NCBI GenBank assembly: GCA_964439435.1
Contig: CAYTOF010000070.1
Coordinates: forward strand, 1-11,495
From: CAYTOF01 sp964439435
GTDB taxonomy: Bacteria > Bacillota > Clostridia > Oscillospirales > QAMX01
Direction: 5' to 3'
Length of the DNA stretch: 11,495 nt
In this document: piece after piece, positions 1-7,201 of the stretch
Layout of the letters: each line of letters starts with the position of its first letter
Position numbering within the stretch: the stretch's first letter is position 1
Notes under the pieces: model-generated
What the model was told of the DNA's origin: nothing
Databases searched by the model: none
Seen by the model: only the letters and a program-made list of their open reading frames with translations
Position numbers and translations under genes: made by a program

Positions 1-54
1 GTTTGTACCTGATACTACAAATCAAAATTTATCTGGAGTTTTTAGAGGTTACCT
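1..54 (-). repeat. Left copy of 54-bp terminal inverted repeat
   Basis: These 54 bases match the reverse complement of 11441-11494 at 53 of 54 positions; the only difference is position 18 (C here, T in the equivalent place of the other copy). The similarity ends sharply after position 54. The repeat starts 43 bp beyond the stop codon of the HAD phosphatase and continues past the window edge, so its true length is unknown. Read outward it begins AGGTAACCTCTAAAAACTCC. It is probably the edge of a multicopy element at which assembly stopped, for example an insertion-sequence end. No transposase is visible inside the window, so the class cannot be named. Confidence 0.9.
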
Positions 55-96
55 TAAGACAAAAGAGGACTATGGCTTAATATGAGATGCAAAAGA

Positions 97-930
97 TTAT
101 GTCATATCTCCTACTTCCATTGCAAGAGCAAGCTCATATACTGAGTCGAATATAAAATTTGCTTTCACTTCTTTTTGATTGTTGTACATTTCCATATTTG
201 TTTCACCACTGAGAACAAGTATGGCACAAGCTCCGGCATTATTTGCAAAAGCTATGTCCGTTGTCAGACGATCTCCTACCATAGCGGCTGTTGAGATATC
301 AAGGCCATACTTTCCGGCAACAGCTTTCGCCATCAAACTTTCCGGTTTGCCGACTATTGTTGGTTTTACACCGGTCGAAGCTTCGAACATTTTTATCATT
401 GAGCCAGTATCAGGAATGTAACCGTTCTTCATGGGACACACTAAATCCGGATGTGTCGCATAAAATGGAACCCCATTAACAATATGCTTATGTGCTGCTT
501 CTATTTTTTCATATGTCAATGTTTTGTCAAACCCCAGAATTACATAATCCGGTTCCTCTTTACTGTCATTGACAATTTCAATTTCCGCGCGTTCAAACTG
601 CTGATGCAAAGCAGATGTTCCAAGCAAAAATACTTTTGGAGTTTTATTCTTTGCAATAGCCAGGATTGTCTGTATGGTTGCGTCCCCGGAAGTAAAAATA
701 TCTTCTTCATTGACATCAAGGCCAAAACTTTGGAGTTTTTTTGCATATCCAATAGGTTCGTTTGAGGAGTTGTTTGTCAAAAAGATGACATGTCCGCCTT
801 TGCGTCGAATGTTTTCGACGAGCAAAGCAGATCCTTCTATCAAGTGGTCTCCAAGATAGATCGTGCCATCCATATCCAGCAAGTAATTAGTAATATCTGC
901 TACATTGAAATCGCCATGCTTCTGTCTCAT
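97..930 (-). CDS. HAD-IIA family sugar/polyol phosphatase (AraL/NagD-like)
   Basis: A 277-residue cytoplasmic phosphatase of the HAD superfamily, subclass IIA. All four HAD motifs are present: DMDGT at 19-23 (nucleophile D19, acid/base D21), LTNN at 51-54, the motif III lysine in GKP (K195), and GDRLTTD at 219-225 for Mg2+ binding. The stretch between motifs II and III fits a C2 cap, which sets the substrate. Length agrees with NagD, AraL and glycerol-phosphate phosphatases of this subclass. The ATG overlaps the stop of the upstream dehydrogenase (ATGA at 927-930) and has only a weak Shine-Dalgarno, so translation is probably coupled. HAD-IIA enzymes act on sugar phosphates, phosphoglycolate or glycerol phosphate; the partner gene makes glycerol-1-phosphate or a related product the best guess here, by inference. 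It is the last gene of its operon, and no hairpin terminator is visible before the repeat at 1-54. Confidence 0.9.
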   Translation of the reverse strand: MRQKHGDFNVADITNYLLDMDGTIYLGDHLIEGSALLVENIRRKGGHVIFLTNNSSNEPIGYAKKLQSFGLDVNEEDIFTSGDATIQTILAIAKNKTPKVFLLGTSALHQQFERAEIEIVNDSKEEPDYVILGFDKTLTYEKIEAAHKHIVNGVPFYATHPDLVCPMKNGYIPDTGSMIKMFEASTGVKPTIVGKPESLMAKAVAGKYGLDISTAAMVGDRLTTDIAFANNAGACAILVLSGETNMEMYNNQKEVKANFIFDSVYELALAMEVGDMT

Positions 931-2225
931 AATTTGTCCATTTCATATGATGATATAAACTTAGGTGCATAATCTATCATATCCAAAAGCCGCATCATTG
1001 TTATGCGGAAGCGCACATATCTACTGTATCTAAAACCTTGTTCTTCTAACTCACGCGGTATGCCTGCTGATACACAGGTGTCGTATCCACCCGAGGCACG
1101 TAAAAGCGCTCTTATTTCACTACCGGAGGGTACTTTTGATAAAATCTGCTTTATGGCCTCCCAGTTTTTACTTATCGCTCCATCCGGAACACAGTTCAAA
1201 GGATTTGGAAAATTTTCTTTTCTTGCTTCCTGCCACAGCGGCCCAAAAACTTTAGACAGCTCAGCCTCATCAAGTGTTTTTCTTATCTCATTTACAGCAT
1301 TCTGCTCAGCCAGTTCCTTGTACAAATCTGCAATTATGCCTGCGGCAATACCGACCTTAATTCCGTGAAATAATTGTTGCCGATTCTCTAATGTGTATTT
1401 CATTTCCCAAAAGTGAGATAGGTGATGTTCCGAACCGGAGGCAGGTCGAGTACAATTCGTCAGCAGCATAGCAAGACCGGAAAGCACAAGAGCTTCCATC
1501 AACGTCTTTGCATAAGCTACCTCGTTTGTGTTATTTTTGCGGGCGAGTAACGCTGCTTGATCCACCGCAGCGCGAGTCAGAGACGCCACATTTTCACAAT
1601 AGTACTCCCCTGTTGTCAATGCGGCGATTTCCCAATCTGCATGTGCAGTGTATTTACCAAGTAAATCTCCAAGCCCGGCAGATTTTAGTTCAACAGGGCT
1701 CTGAGCCAATATGTCTGTGTCAGCAATAATAACTTCAGGGGCTTTTGCATTAAAAGTGCGTTTAAATCCATTAACTGTCAGCGGTGCCATCACCGAAGCA
1801 AAGCCGTCCATCGACGGTGCTGTTGCAAAAACAGCAAAAGGCATATCATATTTTGCAGCTACATATCTACAGATGTCATTTAAGGACCCTGTCCCTACCG
1901 AGAGAATGCAACTGCAATTCTCTCTCAAAACACGCTCTTCCACAACAGCGGCGCTCTCAATGTCTGCAACAAGCAAATTTTCAAATTGAACACGTTCAAC
2001 TTTATAACCCGCCGAATATAAGCTCTCCTCAATACCTTGAGAAGCAAAATAGGTGTTGACATCTCCAACTACACAAATCTTGCCTCGGAAACTTGAATTT
2101 ACAAGGATTATTCCGATATCGGCTGTTGCTTTGTCGTTGATTTCTAATGTGCGGATGCCAATTTTATGTTCACGTCCACACGGACATTTGGAAAGCTTTT
2201 TTTCAATTGCTTTTAATGAAATCAT
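927..2225 (-). CDS. araM: sn-glycerol-1-phosphate dehydrogenase (AraM/EgsA family)
   Basis: A 432-residue member of the iron-containing alcohol dehydrogenase/glycerol-1-phosphate dehydrogenase family, which reduces dihydroxyacetone phosphate to sn-glycerol-1-phosphate with NAD(P)H. Visible motifs are GTGSLNDI (111-118, nucleotide loop), TAPSMDGFAS (135-144), GLGD (184-187), SGSEHHLSH (273-281) and FHGIKVG (296-302). D187, H277 and H297 are the probable metal ligands by family pattern. A short N-terminal CPCGREH (14-20) occurs in bacterial relatives. The C-terminal third is mostly helical. It starts 6 bp after the lplA stop, with a GAGGG just upstream of the ATG, and overlaps the HAD gene by 4 bp, so the three genes form a coupled operon. 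In B. subtilis, AraM is likewise encoded next to the HAD phosphatase AraL. Substrate is assigned from the family, not from structure; another polyol-phosphate dehydrogenase remains possible. Confidence 0.88.
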   Translation of the reverse strand: MISLKAIEKKLSKCPCGREHKIGIRTLEINDKATADIGIILVNSSFRGKICVVGDVNTYFASQGIEESLYSAGYKVERVQFENLLVADIESAAVVEERVLRENCSCILSVGTGSLNDICRYVAAKYDMPFAVFATAPSMDGFASVMAPLTVNGFKRTFNAKAPEVIIADTDILAQSPVELKSAGLGDLLGKYTAHADWEIAALTTGEYYCENVASLTRAAVDQAALLARKNNTNEVAYAKTLMEALVLSGLAMLLTNCTRPASGSEHHLSHFWEMKYTLENRQQLFHGIKVGIAAGIIADLYKELAEQNAVNEIRKTLDEAELSKVFGPLWQEARKENFPNPLNCVPDGAISKNWEAIKQILSKVPSGSEIRALLRASGGYDTCVSAGIPRELEEQGFRYSRYVRFRITMMRLLDMIDYAPKFISSYEMDKL

Positions 2226-2231
2226 AATCCC

Positions 2232-3200
2232 TCATATATCTGCATTTAGTAGCCAAGTACTTATCAGGAAACCCACATTACTTGCCACGCATTTTTTGAC
2301 TGCATCGGCCATTTCTTGTTTTTTATACAAAACCCCTTTTAGACACTCTTCGAGTTTCTTCGGAAGCATTATGTCCAGTGAATCGGAATAGCATCGACAT
2401 TCTGCAATTCTTCCTTTTAAAAAATAAAAGTTTAAGCTTATTTTCCCAAAATCAAATCTATTTTCCAATCGAGACTCAAATGGAGGTGTTCGGCCAAATC
2501 TAAAATCCCATGAAGCATAGGCCAAAGACAATGTATTCAACTGCTCGTCATCAATGGTGGGTGTTTTTATTATTTCCCCATATTCTTCTTGAAATACTTT
2601 TATCAAACTCTCAGTCGTTTGTTCAACACTTAGATTGGGCTGATAGTTTTGAAGCGTCCCAACTCTTGAAGCGACAGATTTCACGCCTTTTGCCACCAGC
2701 TTGTCCGTTCCCGGAGTGAGGTACTTTGAAAACACAGTGATATCGCTTTCAATCAACAAAGTGCCATGATGAAGTGAAAACTTACTGTCATGAAAAAAAG
2801 CATTTCCGGAAATTTTTTGATTCCCGACAATGATATCGTTTCTGCCACTTCTTTCTGCTTGAATGCCAAGACGCTCTAACGCTTTGAGGATAATCGAATA
2901 CTGTTTGTTTTCATCGTATTGACCTTTTGGCATACAAAAAGAAAAGTTGAGATTGCCCATGTCATGAAAGACTGTTCCACCTCCACTTTTTCTGCGTACA
3001 AGCAAAGCACCGGCCAAATCAAGTGCTTTGATATCACATTCATCCCAGGGGTTTTGGTTTATGCCTACAACTGCACAAAGCTCATTGCGCCACAGGTATA
3101 ACAGAGGCATATCGTGAGCAGCTGCGATATGGCATAATAATTCTTCTTTAGCTAAGTTTTTAAAAGGATCATAATATTTCGAAACATACAAATAACCCAT
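2232..3200 (-). CDS. lplA: Lipoate-protein ligase A
   Basis: A 322-residue LplA that activates free lipoate with ATP to lipoyl-AMP and transfers it to the lysine of lipoyl domains (GcvH or 2-oxoacid dehydrogenase E2), in the cytoplasm. Motifs, numbered from the chosen start: RRKSGGGTVFHD (69-80), NDI (121-123), KISGNA (129-134), whose K129 corresponds to the lipoyl-adenylate-contacting lysine K133 of E. coli LplA, and HHGTLL (144-149). Residues from about 240 to the end form the accessory C-terminal domain of E. coli-type ligases, so both lipoate activation and transfer are expected. The frame can be extended to a GTG at 3242, but that codon lies between the -35 and -10 of the promoter, so the ATG at 3200 was chosen; it opens with the usual N-terminal strand leading into a DPFKNLAKEE segment. 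First gene of the operon. No lipoate acceptor protein is encoded in the window. Confidence 0.93.
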   Translation of the reverse strand: MGYLYVSKYYDPFKNLAKEELLCHIAAAHDMPLLYLWRNELCAVVGINQNPWDECDIKALDLAGALLVRRKSGGGTVFHDMGNLNFSFCMPKGQYDENKQYSIILKALERLGIQAERSGRNDIIVGNQKISGNAFFHDSKFSLHHGTLLIESDITVFSKYLTPGTDKLVAKGVKSVASRVGTLQNYQPNLSVEQTTESLIKVFQEEYGEIIKTPTIDDEQLNTLSLAYASWDFRFGRTPPFESRLENRFDFGKISLNFYFLKGRIAECRCYSDSLDIMLPKKLEECLKGVLYKKQEMADAVKKCVASNVGFLISTWLLNADI

Positions 3201-3230
3201 ATACAGACCCCATATCAAAATATTGCTTTT

Positions 3231-3259
3231 AGTATATAGCACACCCTCTCATCTGTCAA
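3231..3259 (-). promoter_or_regulatory. Sigma-A-type promoter of the lplA operon
   Basis: On the minus strand, TTGACA (3254-3259) is followed by a 17-nt spacer and TATACT (3231-3236). Transcription should start near 3224, giving a leader of roughly 25 nt before the lplA ATG at 3200. No operator-like palindrome is evident in it. Confidence 0.75.
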
Positions 3260-3525
3260 TTAATTCGGATAATAATTCTCATGAGCCTCAAACGCCCATA
3301 GTTTCCTGTATTTAGCAATGATTAAAGGTTGCCCCAAATAGCGATTACATTCATTGCACTTATTGTCAATTTTTGGTATTATAATAACTACTTGTACCGA
3401 CAGAGCGGTTCTATACGCATTGATATCGTCATTCTTAATCTATCTTGCATTGCATGTAGTCTTTTAAAATGTCAATGGAGTCCTCTTAGATAGAAATAAT
3501 GTATTTTAATGGAGGGTTATATACT
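3260..3525. other. Intergenic region between divergent operons
   Basis: About 265 bp between the lplA promoter and the first histidine phosphatase. It is AT-rich, with no coding sequence I can support. The only clear signal is the plus-strand promoter candidate at 3354-3382. No terminator-like hairpin, tRNA or riboswitch-like structure was recognised. Confidence 0.6.
3354..3382 (+). promoter_or_regulatory. Probable promoter of the first histidine phosphatase
   Basis: TTGCAC (3354-3359), a 17-nt spacer and TATTAT (3377-3382) preceded by an extended -10 TG at 3374-3376 region (TGGTATTAT). The start site would fall near 3389, leaving a leader of about 135 nt. A second TATAAT overlaps at 3380-3385 but has no well-spaced -35. 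Confidence 0.5.
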
Positions 3526-4158
3526 ATGCGCCTTTTAATAACAAGGCATGGACAGTCCATGGGCAACATAGGGCATTATGATAGGCATGACCCGGAGCTG
3601 ACTGAACTGGGCAAACAACAGGCATCTCTACTCGGAGAAAGACTCTCATCCATGAAACTCGATTGTATCATTTCGAGCAATTTGCGTCGTGCACTAGAAA
3701 CAGCCAATGCAGTGGCTGTGCGTCAATCTGAAAAACATTTAGAAGTGGAGCTTTTGCCTGAGCTCATGGAACGCGGTACGCATCCCGGCTATGCAGGACT
3801 ATCTATTGATGAATTAGTTGAACTGTGTCCTTCTTTAATACCGTATACAGACCCAACACCGTTAGGTGGCAGACCTTGGTTGCCCCAGCAAAACCACGAT
3901 GAGATGTTTATCCGCGCTTGCTCTGTTATCCACTACTTGCGAAAACGATTTACAAACAATGAACTGGTTTTAGTGGTGGCACATGCGGGTTTAAACGAAT
4001 TTTTAATTTCTGCCGCATTAAAAGTAGAACAACCTCTTGTCATTGGTTTTTCTCAGCAAAACACCGCACTTTCTTATATCACTTTTTCTTCAATACCGAC
4101 CAACGACTTTGTTCAAGTTCATTATCTTAACAACTGCACTCATCTCCAACTGCTTTGA
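3526..4158 (+). CDS. Histidine phosphatase superfamily protein, copy 1
   Basis: A 210-residue member of the phosphoglycerate mutase-like histidine phosphatase superfamily (branch 1). The signature ITRHGQS gives R7 and the phospho-accepting H8; the other expected active-site residues are R55 in the SNLRRALETA segment, E82 in LMERG and H153 in VVAHAG. It has no signal peptide or membrane segment, so it should be cytoplasmic. An upstream in-frame ATG at 3499 lacks a ribosome binding site; the ATG at 3526 has GGAGG at 3511-3515 and aligns with the start of its paralogue. It is about 57% identical to the product of 4641-5294 over the first 180 residues without gaps (hand count, 103 of 180), after which the tails diverge. 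Substrate is unknown: the superfamily covers sugar phosphates, cobalamin intermediates and proteins. A TDPTPLGG stretch (108-115) kept in both copies may mark the subfamily. Confidence 0.88.
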   Translation: MRLLITRHGQSMGNIGHYDRHDPELTELGKQQASLLGERLSSMKLDCIISSNLRRALETANAVAVRQSEKHLEVELLPELMERGTHPGYAGLSIDELVELCPSLIPYTDPTPLGGRPWLPQQNHDEMFIRACSVIHYLRKRFTNNELVLVVAHAGLNEFLISAALKVEQPLVIGFSQQNTALSYITFSSIPTNDFVQVHYLNNCTHLQLL

Positions 4159-4401
4159 GCTGTGATTTTCAATTCCAATCTTATGTTATTTGACTCTCTG
4201 TTATTGTATTTTAAGTTTTGTTTAATATGACGAAATATAAAGTTTTCCTGATTTGACATCTCATCTTTCCTGTAGCTTGTATGCATAACTGTTTTAGTTT
4301 TATATCAAATTCGCTCATTATGATATCTATTTAGTAAATAAAAATACTTCGTGATTTTGACTGAAAGCTATTAAAAGTGCCCTTTTCCATGTGATGCCAT
4401 G

Positions 4402-4430
4402 TTGATAATTTCTCCGTAATAGAGTATGAT
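4402..4430 (+). promoter_or_regulatory. Probable promoter of phosphatase 2/ABC exporter operon
   Basis: TTGATA (4402-4407), exactly 17 nt, then TATGAT (4425-4430). The start near 4437 would give a leader of about 200 nt, or more if the N gap hides sequence. It is the best-matched promoter in the spacer and would separate expression of the second phosphatase and the exporter from the first phosphatase. Confidence 0.5.
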
Positions 4431-4510
4431 ATACAGGATATATTGTTGTTTCTATATAAAAACCAAATAATTATGAATGTTATTTGTTCCACCACAATTT
4501 TCTTAATTAT

Positions 4511-4520
4511 NNNNNNNNNN
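4511..4520. other. Assembly gap (10 N)
   Basis: Ten consecutive N. Fixed-length N runs are scaffold-join markers, so sequence may be missing here. It falls in the leader region ahead of the second phosphatase, not in a gene. Confidence 0.98.
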
Positions 4521-4640
4521 GAAAAATATTAATAATAATAGAGAATATTCTAAAGATGTAAACCTAATTGAAAATAATTATACATCCTTAGATTTTTATG
4601 CCTCTTTTAGATAACCAATCATATAACTCAGGAGGAATCA

Positions 4641-5294
4641 ATGTATCTTTTTATTACAAGACACGGACAATCAAAGGGCAATCTGGGTGTCCATCTAGGG
4701 CCCGACCCTGAGCTCACTGAAAAAGGTTTTAGACAAGCAGAAATCCTTGGCGAGAGATTGTCTACCATATCTCTCGACTGTATCATATCCAGCCCGTTGG
4801 TCCGAGCACTTGCCACGGCCAATGAAGTAGCCAAACGTCAGCCCGGAGGACCAACCAAGGTAGAGTTGCTTCCCGAATTGATGGAAAAAGGAACCGATCC
4901 CGGTTATGCAGGTTTGAAAGTCAATGAACTTTTATATATCTGTCCCACGTTGATTCCAAGCACCGACCCTACTCCTCTTGGAGGAAAGCTTTATTTGCCG
5001 TCTGAAGACGAATACGAGACACTGTCACGTGCTAACCGACTTTTTGAATATCTACAAAAGCGTTTTTCTGAAGGTGACAAGGTTTTGCTTGTCGGACACG
5101 GCTCTTTTAATACAAGATTGATATCTGCGGCACTGGGGTCTATATTTCCCTCAATGGTTCGCTTTTCACAGGACAATGCAAATCTCACTTTGATCTCTTA
5201 TTTGTCTGAAGGCGGAATCAAAAGACCAAAGTTAAACTTTATGAACGATTCATCGCACATGCTTGATGAACAGCTTTTTGAAAGGATATGCTGA
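4641..5294 (+). CDS. Histidine phosphatase superfamily protein, copy 2
   Basis: A 217-residue cytoplasmic histidine phosphatase, paralogue of the gene at 3526-4158. Catalytic residues are intact: R7 and H8 in ITRHGQS, R55 in SPLVRALATA, E82 in LMEKG and H153 in LVGHGS. The N-terminal 180 residues align with copy 1 without gaps; the final 35 or so residues differ. The start is well defined by AGGAGG at 4630-4635, five bases before the ATG. The stop lies 6 bp before the first ABC exporter gene, which has only a poor Shine-Dalgarno of its own, so the genes are probably co-transcribed and coupled. This position suggests a role linked to the exporter's substrate, such as dephosphorylating it or a precursor, but that is inference from context. 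The reaction is unknown. Confidence 0.88.
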   Translation: MYLFITRHGQSKGNLGVHLGPDPELTEKGFRQAEILGERLSTISLDCIISSPLVRALATANEVAKRQPGGPTKVELLPELMEKGTDPGYAGLKVNELLYICPTLIPSTDPTPLGGKLYLPSEDEYETLSRANRLFEYLQKRFSEGDKVLLVGHGSFNTRLISAALGSIFPSMVRFSQDNANLTLISYLSEGGIKRPKLNFMNDSSHMLDEQLFERIC

Positions 5295-5300
5295 CATATC

Positions 5301-7118
5301 ATGAGATGTAAAGACATCATTATCTCATATTTCAAAAAACATGGAGCCCGCTACTTCATCGGGCTTGTTTTTGTTGTCGTCTCAACTGTTTTAAACACAA
5401 TTATTCCCCAGTTGATTGGCAAGGCAATAGATTTGGTCGATGGGGCAAGCTCTGTTTCTGAATCAATGCCCGGTGTTCTTCATATGATGTTTTTGTTGAC
5501 TATGTGCGTACTTGGTGCCTTTGTCACACGATTTGTATGGCGTCTCTTAATCTTTGGCTTTACAAGATCCATTGAACTGCATGTCCGACATGTACTTTTT
5601 ACTCATTTACAAGCTCTTTCTCCGGAGTACTATGTAAAAAACAACACGGGCGACTTGATAACTAAAAGCATAATTGACACAATGTCAATACGCATGATGC
5701 TTGGTATGGGTATCATCGGAATAGTAGATATTTTAACCATCAACTCCGTTACCATAGGCTATATGATCTCAACAACAAGATTGTCGTTAACACTTATTGC
5801 CATCATTCCCCTTCCTATACTCTTATATACTTTGGTGCGCATCCGCACTCTCCTCCGCCGTCGTTTTGCAGAAGTACAGCGCTCAGTGTCAGATATCGCT
5901 GAAAAAGTACAAGAGAATATAACAGGCATACGTGTTATAAAAGCATTCGCACAAGAACAAAGTGAAAATGAACACTTTGAAACATTAAGTCGCAGTAAAT
6001 GGAAGGCAGAGATGGGCATGGTGAAAATTTCTGCTCTTATCCAACCAATCAGTGCCCTTGCTTTTGGGGTTATATTTTCGTTGTTTTTATACATCGGTGG
6101 CGATATGGTTATAAAAGGCACTATAACACTTGGTGAATTTGTCGCATTTAACACTTATATTGCTTATTTATTGGATCCAATAAATCGTCTTTCACGAATT
6201 ATCCAAGTTTGGCAAAGAGGCATTGTATCTATGCAACGCATGGATACAATCTTAACTGCAACACCCGCTATAAATGATAACAGTGCAGATTTTGCGATAA
6301 CGGACATTTCACCTATAGACATATCAGTAAAAAACTTAACTTTTCGTTATCCTGACACCGATGTTGATGTTCTCAAAGATATCACTTTTGACCTTCCAAA
6401 AGGTGGTGTCCTTGCGGTTATGGGCGCTACCGGAAGTGGTAAATCCACACTTTTGTCCCTCTTGATGCGTATGTGGAATCCGCCGGTTAACTCCATTTTA
6501 ATCTCAGGATATGAGCCCGAGAAAATTCCACTTTGTGTTTTGAGAAGCACCATAGCATATGTACCTCAAGAGACCTTCCTTTTTTCAGACAGCGTTAAAA
6601 ACAACATTATCTTTTATGACGAAAGTGTATCAGAAGAAGATGCGATTCAGGCCGCCAAATCAGCTGCTGTACACAACAACATTTTGGAGCTTTCTAATGG
6701 ATATGAAACTGTGGTTGGTGAACGTGGCATGACTCTTTCCGGCGGGCAAAAACAACGCGTTTCTATTTCAAGAGCACTCGCACGCAAACCATCACTTCTT
6801 CTGTTGGATGATTGTCTCTCTGCTGTGGATTCTGAAACCGAACACGCTATCTTGAGTAATTTAAAAGAATATTTCACAGACTGCACAACTATCATCGTCA
6901 CACACAGAGTTGCTGCTGCCGGCATAGCTGATAGGGTGCTCTTGCTGAATGAAGACGGAAGTATGGCAGGAATTGGCACTCATGATGAATTGTCCAAAAC
7001 ATCTCCTGAATACCAAAATCTCCTTAAAATTATCGAATCCGCAGAAGCTACAGCTTCAAATAAAGTTGTCTCGAAATCAAATCAACTTTCACAACATCAA
7101 GATGACAATACAAATTAA
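5301..7118 (+). CDS. ABC exporter half-transporter, degenerate-site subunit
   Basis: A 605-residue fused membrane/ATPase half-transporter of the MdlB/MsbA type (COG1132 family), located in the cytoplasmic membrane. Residues about 15-320 form the six-helix exporter domain; about 340-575 form the nucleotide-binding domain, with GATGSGKST Walker A (375-383), Q-loop Q423, LSGGQ signature (479-483), Walker B LLLLDD (499-504) and H-loop H535. The residue after Walker B, usually the catalytic Glu, is D504. That is the mark of the degenerate-site subunit in heterodimeric exporters such as BmrC or TM287, whose partner here is the gene at 7202. The final 30 residues are a hydrophilic, Gln/Ser/Asn-rich tail outside the usual fold. 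Such exporters move drugs, lipids or peptides; no substrate can be read from the sequence. The ATG is 6 bp after the phosphatase stop, with AAAGG 15 nt upstream. Confidence 0.93.
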   Translation: MRCKDIIISYFKKHGARYFIGLVFVVVSTVLNTIIPQLIGKAIDLVDGASSVSESMPGVLHMMFLLTMCVLGAFVTRFVWRLLIFGFTRSIELHVRHVLFTHLQALSPEYYVKNNTGDLITKSIIDTMSIRMMLGMGIIGIVDILTINSVTIGYMISTTRLSLTLIAIIPLPILLYTLVRIRTLLRRRFAEVQRSVSDIAEKVQENITGIRVIKAFAQEQSENEHFETLSRSKWKAEMGMVKISALIQPISALAFGVIFSLFLYIGGDMVIKGTITLGEFVAFNTYIAYLLDPINRLSRIIQVWQRGIVSMQRMDTILTATPAINDNSADFAITDISPIDISVKNLTFRYPDTDVDVLKDITFDLPKGGVLAVMGATGSGKSTLLSLLMRMWNPPVNSILISGYEPEKIPLCVLRSTIAYVPQETFLFSDSVKNNIIFYDESVSEEDAIQAAKSAAVHNNILELSNGYETVVGERGMTLSGGQKQRVSISRALARKPSLLLLDDCLSAVDSETEHAILSNLKEYFTDCTTIIVTHRVAAAGIADRVLLLNEDGSMAGIGTHDELSKTSPEYQNLLKIIESAEATASNKVVSKSNQLSQHQDDNTN

Positions 7119-7200
7119 AAAGTTTTTATGCCGAGCTCTATTATCAACTGGCCAGATTATAGATGAGCTCGTAAAAATATCTGCAGAAAGGCGGCAATAG
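7102..7200 (+). CDS. Possible small ORF bridging the two ABC genes
   Basis: A 32-codon frame starting MTIQIKKFLC and ending ISAERRQ. It overlaps the last 17 bases of the first ABC gene in a different frame, and its stop ends one base before the ATG of the second. It contains the AAAGGCGG (7187-7194) that serves the downstream gene. It has no clear ribosome binding site of its own, and its sequence matches no family I know. It could be a real small protein, a coupling frame that carries ribosomes across the junction, or chance. Confidence 0.2.
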   Translation: MTIQIKKFLCRALLSTGQIIDELVKISAERRQ

Positions 7201-7201
7201 A

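Larger units (their letters stand above)
4159..4640. other. AT-rich spacer with assembly gap
   Basis: 480 bp of AT-rich DNA between the two phosphatase genes, with ten N at 4511-4520 whose real length is unknown. No coding sequence is supported. It holds a promoter candidate at 4402-4430. After the gap there is a 10-bp palindrome AGAATATTCT (4542-4551) and a weak inverted pair, GATGTA (4555-4560) with TACATC (4581-4586). No clear terminator follows the first phosphatase gene. Confidence 0.7.

Noticed and set aside
1..54. CRISPR repeat
   Set aside because: There is a single copy at each window end, in opposite orientation, longer than a typical repeat, with no spacer-repeat series and no cas gene.
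55..96. Terminator for the lplA operon between the HAD gene and the left repeat
   Set aside because: No GC-rich stem followed by T residues could be found on the minus strand in these 42 bases.
3201..3242. N-terminal extension of lplA to a GTG at 3242
   Set aside because: The GTG lies between the -35 and -10 boxes of the TTGACA-N17-TATACT promoter, so it would not be in the transcript; the ATG at 3200 also matches the usual start of the family.
3499..3525. Earlier ATG for the first histidine phosphatase
   Set aside because: It has no ribosome binding site, and the extra nine residues are absent from the paralogue; the ATG at 3526 has GGAGG upstream and aligns with the paralogue's start.
6647..6979. 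Minus-strand frame opposite the first ABC gene's nucleotide-binding domain
   Set aside because: It is the antisense shadow of a strongly conserved domain, with no ribosome binding site and no recognisable family; the same holds for the minus-strand frame at 5759-6154.
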